Shown here one piece after another: positions 1-6,377 of a DNA stretch of 10,164 bases; the stretch's first letter is position 1; each line of letters starts with the position of its first letter. The translations under genes were made by a program, and so were the position numbers. The notes under the pieces were generated by a model that saw nothing but the letters and a program-made list of their open reading frames with translations, searched no databases and was not told the DNA's origin. This stretch comes from Alphaproteobacteria bacterium. GTDB taxonomy: Bacteria > Pseudomonadota > Alphaproteobacteria > Micropepsales > Micropepsaceae. Location: contig JAICVV010000045.1 of NCBI GenBank assembly GCA_025935155.1, forward strand, positions 1-10,164. The letters are read 5' to 3'.

Positions 1-112
1 GTACGAAGCGCCGGAGCTGGCCGACATCACCCTTCGCACCGTGGAACGGTCAGCGGAGCATTCCGCCGAAGATGTGATCGAGTTCCTCCGCGAGCGCGGC
101 TTTATTCTGTAG
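1..112 (+). CDS. cysC: C-terminal end of adenylylsulfate (APS) kinase, CysC or CysNC type (5' truncated)
   Basis: Only the last 36 residues are present, read from base 2 to the TAG at 110-112. They begin YEAPELADITLRT and end in a helix-like stretch finishing ERGFIL. The YEAPE motif, followed by a strand, a D/E-rich helix and a terminal 'L-ERG-(hydrophobic)' end, is the usual tail of APS kinase, which phosphorylates adenylylsulfate to PAPS in sulfate activation. In many Alphaproteobacteria this domain is fused to the GTPase subunit of ATP sulfurylase (CysNC); the fragment cannot tell the single-domain from the fused form. The gene faces the minus-strand yjbF gene tail to tail, so it does not belong to the polysaccharide genes by transcription. 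The call rests on a short stretch and could be wrong. Confidence 0.62.
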   Translation, partial: YEAPELADITLRTVERSAEHSAEDVIEFLRERGFIL

Positions 113-313
113 TGCGTGACCTTCTCAGGCACAAACAAACCATGTCATCGCCCGGTCGCGCGAAACAGCGCGGTCCGGGCGACCCATTTGATAGAGAAAA
201 TTGGGTCGCCCGCACCCGCCTAGCTAAAGCTTCGGCGTGGCAAGGAATACATAAGGCGCGCCGTAGCCCTGGCGGAGGCGGCTAAAGCGGGCGATGACGC
301 TGGAGGGTAATCG
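113..313. other. Convergent intergenic region
   Basis: These 201 nt separate the 3' end of the cysC-like gene from the 3' end of the minus-strand yjbF gene. The first half holds the two overlapping inverted repeats annotated separately at 149-212. In the second half (213-313) I find no ORF with a credible start, no tRNA-like fold and no promoter-like pair of boxes. Confidence 0.6.
149..212. terminator. Two overlapping hairpins between convergent genes, candidate bidirectional terminator
   Basis: Hairpin A pairs CGCCCGG (149-155) with CCGGGCG (175-181). It continues with CGCGC (157-161) against GCGCG (168-172), leaving small bulges and a GAAACA loop. Hairpin B pairs CGGGCGACCCA (176-186) perfectly with TGGGTCGCCCG (202-212), 11 bp around a 15-nt AT-rich loop. 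The two share bases 176-181, so only one can form at a time. Their position between convergent stops suggests transcription termination or 3' end protection. Neither stem is followed by a run of T on either strand, so a classical intrinsic terminator is not shown. Confidence 0.4.
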
Positions 314-1006
314 CTACTTCGAGGGCGGACGGAGAAGTTCGATTTCCAGAGCATCGAGCTTCGGGCTCACGTGCTGGATAGAGCGCCAGGTGAATCCATC
401 CTTTGGCGAAATCCAGTAGCTGTTGGTAAATGTCCAGTCTGGCGTATCGCTATGACACTGCTCATCCACATGGATCGTGGGAATGCGTGAGGTGAAATTC
501 GGCACGCCTTCAGGGCCGATCACAACGCTGCGGCAGGTAACAAGCACTCCGTAAAGGTGGAGATCGCCGAAATCTTCCGACCATTGCGTCTCCGCGCTGC
601 CCTGCAGCGGCGGGCCGCCGCTGTCCCCTTTCAGCAAATGAATATCGGTCCGGTTGTGCTCCAGACCAGCCGTGCGCATCACGCGGCCATTTTCGGTCTG
701 CAGCACCACGTGCGATGCCGATGTCCACAATTGCTGCTGCGGGTTGTTGGTCGCCAGCACCAGAATGCCTTCCGAGCTGTCTCCGACGCGGATGCCGATG
801 GTCGCGAACGGAATGGCCGCTGCGTCCTGGATGGTCACGCCGGGTGCCCGTCCGCCGAAGGCCTGCGAGACGATACCGTAAACTTCGTTCCAGTCGGCCG
901 AGTTGCTGCCGCTGCCAGAGCTGCAGGCGGTCAGCACAAGACCGCCGCTCAGGGCAGCCAACGCGGCAAGCGCCCCGGCAATGCAGTTACGGCGAGATGA
1001 TGTCAT
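314..1006 (-). CDS. yjbF: YjbF/GfcB-family outer-membrane lipoprotein of a polysaccharide export/capsule locus
   Basis: This is a 230-aa protein. I chose the ATG at 1006 because it places a lipoprotein signal peptide at the N-terminus: SRR, a hydrophobic run, then lipobox LTAC with Cys28. Serine at +2 favours outer-membrane sorting. The open frame continues upstream to 1171, but that part lies inside the yjbH gene and has no signal character. The mature part fits the YjbF/GfcB (YmcC) family: 'GVTIQDAAAIPFATIGIRVG' around residues 55-75, then 'VLQTENGRVMRTAGL', and a C-terminal 'TNSYWISPKDG...RSIQHVSPKLDALEIELLRP'. Members are lipoproteins of group 4 capsule and yjb exopolysaccharide operons; their exact biochemical role is not settled. 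The start overlaps the last 20 nt of the yjbH gene, which suggests translational coupling. Confident on family, less so on the polymer it serves. Confidence 0.88.
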   Translation of the reverse strand: MTSSRRNCIAGALAALAALSGGLVLTACSSGSGSNSADWNEVYGIVSQAFGGRAPGVTIQDAAAIPFATIGIRVGDSSEGILVLATNNPQQQLWTSASHVVLQTENGRVMRTAGLEHNRTDIHLLKGDSGGPPLQGSAETQWSEDFGDLHLYGVLVTCRSVVIGPEGVPNFTSRIPTIHVDEQCHSDTPDWTFTNSYWISPKDGFTWRSIQHVSPKLDALEIELLRPPSK

Positions 1007-3566
1007 CGAGGTGCTCGTCGATCTGGCCGTAACTGGTGCGGGTGGTTTCGTCGTAAAGCGAGTCGTCGCCCACAAGACGCTGTCCGCCATCGCGGGTGAG
1101 CGGCCGGAAGTCGAAATTGCCGCTCGATTGCGTGTAGATCGGCAGCGCCCATTCCAGCGGAATGCGCACAATCACGCCTTTGTCGAAACTTCCTTCGCCG
1201 AATTGCTTGAACGGTACATTGGTGAAGGTCGCGAACGCGCCCACTTCCACGCCGGTCGAGAACAGGCGCGAAATCTGCAATGTGCCGCCCCAATCGCCGG
1301 CCAGATAGCGGCCGCCATGCACCTGGAAGTTCAGTCCATACCACGGCGACTCGTAATAGAGGTTCAAATGTCCGGTCACAACGTGATATTTCTGCAGCCC
1401 GAACAGCCGGTCGAAGTTTCGCTGCCACACCTGATAGACATCGCCGCCGATCGCCCAACGTTCGCCATTCGGGCGCCACAGCACCTGAGCGCCTGCGCCT
1501 GCGAACATGTCTTCCAGATAGCCAATCTTCACTTCGGTAAACACGTCTGAGGCAACGCGCGTGCGGTACGTCGCGTCAAGCATCGAGATGCCGTTCGCGC
1601 CATCGGTGTAGTAGAGCGGGAAATCGCTGCGCACGTGCGGCAGCAGACTATTGTTGGGCAGCGATTGGCCGAGGTCGCTCCACACCTTGCCTTCCAGAAT
1701 GGTTTCAAGCGTTACACCCGGCAACAGTTCCGTGTAGCCGTCGAAATCCGCGAACAGCCCAAATCGCGCCGGATTGTTGGGATCGAAGAACGAGCGCGCC
1801 AGCCGTGGGTACAGCGAGTAGCCGAAGCGCGGGTAATCGTCCTGCTGCGCGTCGAGTACCGGATTGTCCCACGGAGCATCCGTGATGGTGGCGGATTCCC
1901 GAAGCTCCGCGCCGGAGCCGTTGTTGCTGATGATGCGCTCCACATTGCTGCGCATCAGTGTGGTCTCGCGCATCGGCACGCCATGATAGATCGAAACGAT
2001 ACGGAACACTTCCACGCTCGCAGGCGTGTCGCTCAACAGGATGCGCGTAATCCGGCCGATCGCTTCCGCCTCGAAGAAATATTTGGTGTTGGAGACATAA
2101 ACCAGCACCGTTCCGCCGCTCACGGAGACGGCATCGATTTCCAGGCGCTGCTTGTCGGCGTCTTCGCGTATTTTCCGTTCCGATTCCTGTGCGTCCACAA
2201 CGGTCGGACGGAATTGCAATGTCTGCTCATCGAGCACCGGCGCGCCATTGGCGGCGGCTACAGCTTCCGGCGGAAGCCCGGCAAGTTCCTGTTTCTCGCG
2301 CACCACCGGGCACAGCGCCACATTGCCGTCGTGATCGGAAAGTTCGGTGATCGCAACCGTGTCGATGCCGGGAATGGATTGCGCCGCGATCTGCGCGAAG
2401 ATGCGGCACTGCGCATCGAGGTCTGCGGGTCCGTCCACATTGATCGCCAGTGTATGTCCGTCGATTTCGTAATCGCGCGCAGCGGACGAAGGTGCCGCAG
2501 AAAGTATCTCCCGCAGGCTGGTCGGATCGTTGCCAAGATTGAGCGCAAGCCCGCCGCCCTTCACGGTGGTGATCTGGTTCTGCTTGTTCAGCGTATCCAG
2601 CGCCGATTGCCGCTGTCCCGGGCTACGGACAGCGGGCGGCAAAGGCGTTGGGCCGATGTGCTGCGGAAACAGCGCCGTTGTGGGATCGAAATGCACGTTC
2701 AGGGCAACGCCATAGGTGGTGCCGTAGAGATAACCGGCCATGATCGACGCGTTCTCCAGCACGCGGTAATTGAGCGCAAAGTTCACCGGCATGCGCGTGA
2801 AGAAGTGCGTGTTCGTGCGCTCCTGCAGATAGCGGTCGCTGCTGTACTCCACGATCAGATTGAGATCGTCGATCGGCGTCTGCCAGTTCAGTCCGCCGAA
2901 CACGCTGGTATCGGGCCCGTGAAACAGCTGGCCGAAATCGATGGTGCCGCCCTGGCCGGTATTGGTGGAGCGCGTAAAGAAGGAGGGGAAAATCTTGCCC
3001 AGCGGATTGGTGAACATTCCGGTAGACGCCAGGCGCCCCCAACCCAATCCGGCCGTGAAGTCGATGTCCCAGAAGCGTTTGGACATCACCACATATTCCT
3101 GGCCGAATACGCCAGTGCCGATAATGTCGCGCGCGCCAATGGCAACCGACGGCGTGTACGGCGTTTCCTGGAACAGCCGGACCTTCAGGCCGAAGCTGCG
3201 GTCGAACACCGGCGTTCGATCGTCGAAGAAATGCGGGATGTGACTGTAGCGGAATGTCGTTTCCAGCCACGGCAGCAGCTGGAAGCCAAGCCCGACACGC
3301 CACATCTGCCCATCGACATCGCCGACGGTGAGCGACATCTGTCCGTCCGGCGCCATGCGCGCGCTCGGCATTTCCATCAGGCCCACATCGCCATAGGTGG
3401 TGAAATTCTGCTCGAACGGAATGTCCGTGGGCTGATCGTTCTGCGCCTGTGCGGCGAGGGGGAAGCCCGCAGCCGCGATGCATCCCAGAACCAGCGATAC
3501 CGCGCGGATACGCAGGCGCGCCAGGCGCGCGCCAAAAGGCGCAGCGTGAAACTCTGCCTTGCGCAC
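987..3566 (-). CDS. yjbH: YjbH/GfcD-family outer-membrane beta-barrel protein (exopolysaccharide/capsule)
   Basis: This 859-aa protein starts at a GTG; no other ATG, GTG, TTG or CTG lies in frame in the 100 nt or so upstream. A rather long basic n-region (about 20 residues) precedes a hydrophobic segment and an AQA|Q cleavage site near residue 41. The YjbH-domain signature follows: 'YGDVGLMEMPSARMAPDGQ' at 58-76, then 'GFQLLPWLETTFRYS'. Alternating aromatic/polar strands run through the protein. The C-terminus has the family's 'RYLAGDWGGTLQISRLF' near 752 and 'FGEGSFDKGV...IPL' near 789. At 859 aa it is longer than the roughly 700-aa E. coli YjbH/GfcD. The family is thought to be an outer-membrane protein helping polysaccharide cross or anchor to the outer membrane. 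It is cotranscribed with yjbF, overlapping by 20 nt. yjbE and yjbG (gfcC) equivalents are absent from this window. Confidence 0.9.
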   Translation of the reverse strand: MRKAEFHAAPFGARLARLRIRAVSLVLGCIAAAGFPLAAQAQNDQPTDIPFEQNFTTYGDVGLMEMPSARMAPDGQMSLTVGDVDGQMWRVGLGFQLLPWLETTFRYSHIPHFFDDRTPVFDRSFGLKVRLFQETPYTPSVAIGARDIIGTGVFGQEYVVMSKRFWDIDFTAGLGWGRLASTGMFTNPLGKIFPSFFTRSTNTGQGGTIDFGQLFHGPDTSVFGGLNWQTPIDDLNLIVEYSSDRYLQERTNTHFFTRMPVNFALNYRVLENASIMAGYLYGTTYGVALNVHFDPTTALFPQHIGPTPLPPAVRSPGQRQSALDTLNKQNQITTVKGGGLALNLGNDPTSLREILSAAPSSAARDYEIDGHTLAINVDGPADLDAQCRIFAQIAAQSIPGIDTVAITELSDHDGNVALCPVVREKQELAGLPPEAVAAANGAPVLDEQTLQFRPTVVDAQESERKIREDADKQRLEIDAVSVSGGTVLVYVSNTKYFFEAEAIGRITRILLSDTPASVEVFRIVSIYHGVPMRETTLMRSNVERIISNNGSGAELRESATITDAPWDNPVLDAQQDDYPRFGYSLYPRLARSFFDPNNPARFGLFADFDGYTELLPGVTLETILEGKVWSDLGQSLPNNSLLPHVRSDFPLYYTDGANGISMLDATYRTRVASDVFTEVKIGYLEDMFAGAGAQVLWRPNGERWAIGGDVYQVWQRNFDRLFGLQKYHVVTGHLNLYYESPWYGLNFQVHGGRYLAGDWGGTLQISRLFSTGVEVGAFATFTNVPFKQFGEGSFDKGVIVRIPLEWALPIYTQSSGNFDFRPLTRDGGQRLVGDDSLYDETTRTSYGQIDEHLDDIISP

Positions 3567-3662
3567 TGGTCCCGCTCGCTCCCGGCCTGACCCCTCACCG
3601 CCGGCAATGCCCCGAAAGGAGTGCGAGAACGCGCACCCGCCCGGTATCCCTGCCGCGAATTT

Positions 3663-3690
3663 ACTGTAATGGGATCGGGCGCAGCGTCAA
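3663..3690 (-). promoter_or_regulatory. Sigma70-type promoter of the yjbH-yjbF operon
   Basis: Read on the minus strand, TTGACG (complement of 3685-3690) is followed after 16 nt by TACAGT (complement of 3663-3668). This is a close match to -35/-10 consensus. It starts 27 nt past the galU stop and would give a 5' UTR of roughly 90 nt before the GTG at 3566. The -10 box lies inside the palindrome TTACAGTAA (3661-3669), which recurs at 4664-4672. Since no terminator is evident after galU, read-through from galU is also possible. Confidence 0.5.
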
Positions 3691-3716
3691 CCGCTATGTG
3701 CTTGAAATCACACGCG

Positions 3717-4604
3717 TCATTCCGTCTGGACGCTTTTGAGAATTGCTTTCAGCGCGGGCGCAATATCCGGCCGCGTCAGCCCCACGGCAATATTGGCGTG
3801 AAGGAAGCCAACCTTGTCGCCGCAATCGTAACGGTCGCAGGTGGTTTTCACCGCATGGAACGGCATGCGCCCGATCAGCCGCGCCATGGCATCCGTCACC
3901 TGGATTTCGCCGCCGGCGCCCGTTTCCCCGCGGTCGAGTTCGGCAAACAATTCCGGCTGCAGGATGTAGCGGCCGATGATGCACAGGCGCGATGGCGCTT
4001 TCGCGGGCTTCGGCTTCTCTACCAGCCCTTTTACTTCCACCACGTTGCCGTCCGCTTTGCCGGGCGCAATGACGCCGTAACGTTTCACGTCCTCCAACGG
4101 CTTCTCTTCCGCCGCGACCACCGCGCCGCCGCCCACGCGATGGTATGCCTCCATCATCTGTGCAAGGCATCCCGGTTTGCCGACCAGCAGATCGTCCGGC
4201 AGCAACACGGCGAACGGTTCATCGCCCACGAGATGCCGTGCGGACCACACAGCATGCCCAAGACCTAAAGGCTTTTGCTGCCGCGTGAAGCTCACCGCGC
4301 CGGTGACGGGCAAACCTTCCAGCAGGCTGTGCAATTCGTTCGTTTTCTCGCGCGCGGAGAGCAGCATTTCCAATTCGTAGGCATGATCGAAATGATCCTC
4401 GATAATCGCCTTGCCGCGGCCGGTGACGAAGATGAACTGCTCGATGCCCGCCTCGCGCGCTTCCTCCACCGCGTATTGCACCACCGGCTTGTCGACCACC
4501 GGCAGCATCTCCTTCGGCACCGCCTTGGTGGCGGGAAGAAACCGCGTGCCCATGCCGGCGACGGGCAGAACGGCTTTGCGGACGGGCTTGGGTTTGCTGG
4601 CCAT
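3717..4604 (-). CDS. galU: UTP--glucose-1-phosphate uridylyltransferase
   Basis: This 295-aa cytoplasmic enzyme makes UDP-glucose from UTP and glucose-1-phosphate, the precursor of glucose-containing exopolysaccharide, capsule and LPS. The nucleotide-binding loop is at 16-35 (AGMGTRFLPATKAVPKEMLP). Other family motifs in order are QQKPLGLGHAVW (109-120), LPDDLL (135-140), VEKPKP (195-200), GGEIQVTD (231-238) and DCGDKVGF (260-267). Length is normal for bacterial GalU. I chose the ATG at 4604, giving MASKPKPVRKAVLPVAG. An in-frame ATG at 4634 would add ten residues (MKAGFHRAFP), and neither has a clear Shine-Dalgarno, so the start is uncertain by ten codons. The gene is divergent from the GLUG-repeat gene and upstream of yjbH-yjbF on the same strand, fitting a role in surface polysaccharide supply. 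Confidence 0.95.
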   Translation of the reverse strand: MASKPKPVRKAVLPVAGMGTRFLPATKAVPKEMLPVVDKPVVQYAVEEAREAGIEQFIFVTGRGKAIIEDHFDHAYELEMLLSAREKTNELHSLLEGLPVTGAVSFTRQQKPLGLGHAVWSARHLVGDEPFAVLLPDDLLVGKPGCLAQMMEAYHRVGGGAVVAAEEKPLEDVKRYGVIAPGKADGNVVEVKGLVEKPKPAKAPSRLCIIGRYILQPELFAELDRGETGAGGEIQVTDAMARLIGRMPFHAVKTTCDRYDCGDKVGFLHANIAVGLTRPDIAPALKAILKSVQTE

Positions 4605-4733
4605 GGGGAACGCACGATGAAAGCCGGCCTTCATGGCACAGGCACCCGTGCGCCGTCCACGTCTTACAGTAAGCGGCTTAGGTTTTCGCGAGACTTCGGC
4701 TAGACTGCCGCCGCTTTTGCGGGAGGCGCGGCA
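4605..4733. promoter_or_regulatory. Divergent control region between galU and the GLUG-repeat gene
   Basis: These 129 nt must carry the promoters for both divergent genes. I see no strong -35/-10 pair in either direction. The best plus-strand candidate is TAGACT (4701-4706) with a poor TTAGGT (4678-4683) 17 nt upstream. A short CCGC-TTTT-GCGG hairpin (4711-4722) abuts the plus-strand Shine-Dalgarno GGGAGG (4721-4726) and overlaps it by two bases. The region also holds the palindrome at 4664-4672 listed separately. Confidence 0.5.
4664..4672. promoter_or_regulatory. Palindrome TTACAGTAA, candidate operator
   Basis: This odd-centred palindrome is extended by one more pair to CTTACAGTAAG (4663-4673). 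It lies almost equidistant from the two divergent starts (about 66 nt to 4734 and 64 nt to 4604). The same nine bases recur on the minus strand over the -10 box of the yjbH promoter (3661-3669). An AT-rich 9-mer shared by two control regions in GC-rich DNA suggests a regulator site; the binding protein is unknown. Confidence 0.3.
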
Positions 4734-6302
4734 ATGAATAAGAAAACTCCGGTGCTGGTTACTTTCACGGCGGCGTTGTTGATGAGCGGCGCTGCGGCGC
4801 GGGCGGATGTGGAGATCAACAGCAAGCCGACCGCCAACATGAGCTGCGATAGCGGGGTGTGCACGGCGACGGCGCAGAAGGCGGTGCTGAATGTCGCCGA
4901 TCTCGCAAACATGCTCGCTTCCGGCGACGTGGCGGTGAAGACGGGCAGCCTCGCGAAAGACATCGTGATCGATCAGCCATTGCAATGGACGAGCACCAGC
5001 CGTCTGACGCTGGATGCGCAGCGCTCGATCGTCGTGAAGAAGGCAGTGACGGTAGCCGGAACGGCGGGATTAACTCTGAGCACGAATGATGGCGGCAGTG
5101 GCGGCGATTTACTGTTCGAGAACAAGGGTAGCGTGACGTTTTGGGATACCGGCAGCAGCCTTGTCATCAACGGGCAGAGCTACACGCTGGTGCAGGACAT
5201 CGCCACCTTGGCAGCCGATATTGCCGCCGATCCCTCCGGCTTCTACGCGCTGGCAAACAGTTACGATGCCAGGCGCGACCATTTCCGGAAAGTGCCGATA
5301 CCTACTAGCTTTTCAGGAATTTTGGAGGGTTTAGGGCAAACCATCGCGCATCTGACGATAAGGCACAGCACCAAATGTAAAATTGAGAAAGGCAGCGGGC
5401 TTTTGTGCGAGGGCTTTTTCGCAAGCATCAGTGCCGATGGGACTGTGCGCGACATCAAATTGAGGAGGGCGACCGTTTATTCCTCCGATGCCGACTATGC
5501 AGGGGCTCTCGTTGGTCAAAATTATGGAACGATTCAACACCTCTTTGTGGATGGCACAGTTCAGGGAACCGCGGCGGATATGGGAGGCTTGGTGGGTGAT
5601 AACGGTGGCCGGATTGTCGGCGCGAGCTCCGGCGCAACTGTAATTGGATCTGCATCTGGTGGCGTTGGCGGTCTTGTGGGTGGTACCGGTGGGAACTTCG
5701 GCGTCGTCGCGCTATCGAGCGCGGATGGCCCCGTCTCCGGCGGATCCGCAACGGGAGGTTTAGTGGGGTCCGGTTCTAATATTGATCAGTCATATGCTAG
5801 GGGGCCGGTCAGCGGAAATCATGCCGTGGGGGGACTGACCGGAGTCGGCAGCCAGATCGACCAATGCTATGCGACAGGCACGGTAACCGGTGGCGATGAC
5901 ACCTGGGTGGGCGGACTCATTGGCGCCGGTGATCACATCAGCAACTCCTACGCAACCGGCCAGGTACAAGCTGGTCACAAGAGTTCCATAGGAGGATTGG
6001 TTGGCTACGGCGATACAATCAACGATTCGTATTCGACGGGAGCAGCGACATCAAAGGGCCGCTCGAGAATTGGCGGCTTCGTCGGCAAGAACATTGGTCA
6101 CCAAAGTGCGGAAGATTATTGGGATTTGGATACGAGTGAGATTAGCGTGGGCTGCGGGAAGGGCGACTGCAGCGGCGTGACCGGACTCACCACGCAAGAA
6201 TTCCAATCGGGCCTTCCGAGCGGGTTCCCTCTAAAGATTTGGGGCCAAGATGTGAGTATCAATGGCGGATTTCCCTATCTACTTGCGATCCCGCCGAATT
6301 AA
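4734..6302 (+). CDS. Secreted GLUG-repeat, filamentous-haemagglutinin-like surface protein
   Basis: This is a 522-aa protein. The start at 4734 is supported by GGGAGG seven nt upstream and a Sec signal peptide (MNKKT, hydrophobic core, ARA|D near residue 24). Residues about 45-160 are beta-strand-rich and resemble the FHA-type repeats that precede GLUG motifs in large adhesins. Residues 150-210 carry 'YTLVQDIATLA...GFYALANSYDA...FSGILEGLGQTIAHLTI', the usual lead-in. Seven to eight GLUG repeats of 25-29 aa follow (255-475), then the common end 'YWDLDTS...GLTTQEFQSGLPSGF...SINGGFPYL'. Likely it is exported and folds as a beta-helix, acting in adhesion or matrix binding; this is inferred from family. 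No ESPR, autotransporter barrel or TpsB partner is visible, so release beyond the periplasm is unexplained. Cysteine pairs 38/43, 215/225 and 474/479 could form disulfides. Base composition drops locally near 5281-5340 (26 G+C of 60). Confidence 0.82.
   Translation: MNKKTPVLVTFTAALLMSGAAARADVEINSKPTANMSCDSGVCTATAQKAVLNVADLANMLASGDVAVKTGSLAKDIVIDQPLQWTSTSRLTLDAQRSIVVKKAVTVAGTAGLTLSTNDGGSGGDLLFENKGSVTFWDTGSSLVINGQSYTLVQDIATLAADIAADPSGFYALANSYDARRDHFRKVPIPTSFSGILEGLGQTIAHLTIRHSTKCKIEKGSGLLCEGFFASISADGTVRDIKLRRATVYSSDADYAGALVGQNYGTIQHLFVDGTVQGTAADMGGLVGDNGGRIVGASSGATVIGSASGGVGGLVGGTGGNFGVVALSSADGPVSGGSATGGLVGSGSNIDQSYARGPVSGNHAVGGLTGVGSQIDQCYATGTVTGGDDTWVGGLIGAGDHISNSYATGQVQAGHKSSIGGLVGYGDTINDSYSTGAATSKGRSRIGGFVGKNIGHQSAEDYWDLDTSEISVGCGKGDCSGVTGLTTQEFQSGLPSGFPLKIWGQDVSINGGFPYLLAIPPN
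5496..6068 (+). repeat. Tandem GLUG motif repeats within the 522-aa protein
   Basis: Protein-level repeats begin at residues 255, 283, 311, 340, 365, 392 and 419, with a degenerate eighth at 446. The core is (V/I/M/T)GGLVG, then a short polar turn, a (I/D)xxSYATG-like strand and a Gly/Thr-rich linker. Examples are VGGLIGAGDHISNSYATG and IGGLVGYGDTINDSYSTG. Repeats four to seven are the most regular (25-27 aa); the first three are more diverged and lack the SYATG motif. The DNA copies have drifted, so this looks like an old amplification and not a recent slippage array. Confidence 0.85.
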
Positions 6303-6377
6303 CTACATTGCGAATCAACGCTTACCCGCCCAAGTGCACCTTTGCTATGTCACACCTAACATTCGAAGGGGGCAAGA

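Noticed and set aside
213..313. Possible tRNA or small RNA gene after the hairpins
   Set aside because: No cloverleaf pairing, T-loop sequence or CCA end could be found on either strand.
1007..1171. Upstream extension of yjbF to an ATG at 1171 (285 aa)
   Set aside because: The extra 55 residues fall inside yjbH, are Arg/Ser/Thr-rich and would bury the lipoprotein signal peptide, which fits perfectly at the ATG at 1006.
903..1550. Plus-strand open frame of 215 codons over yjbF/yjbH
   Set aside because: Lies opposite two well-supported genes and translates to a composition typical of an antisense frame.
1635..3590. Long plus-strand open frame (651 codons) antisense to yjbH
   Set aside because: Arg/His/Gln-rich translation with no domain, no signal and no ribosome site; it is the usual antisense shadow in a GC-rich gene, while the minus-strand protein shows full YjbH-family motifs.
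4605..4985. Upstream extension of galU to 4985 (422 aa)
   Set aside because: It would run through the divergent control region and into the GLUG gene, and GalU proteins are about 290-300 aa. Only the ten-codon extension to 4634 remains possible.
5496..6068. Possible CRISPR or DNA tandem array in the GLUG region
   Set aside because: Periodicity is at protein level (25-29 aa units) with diverged DNA copies and no constant repeat/unique spacer pattern.
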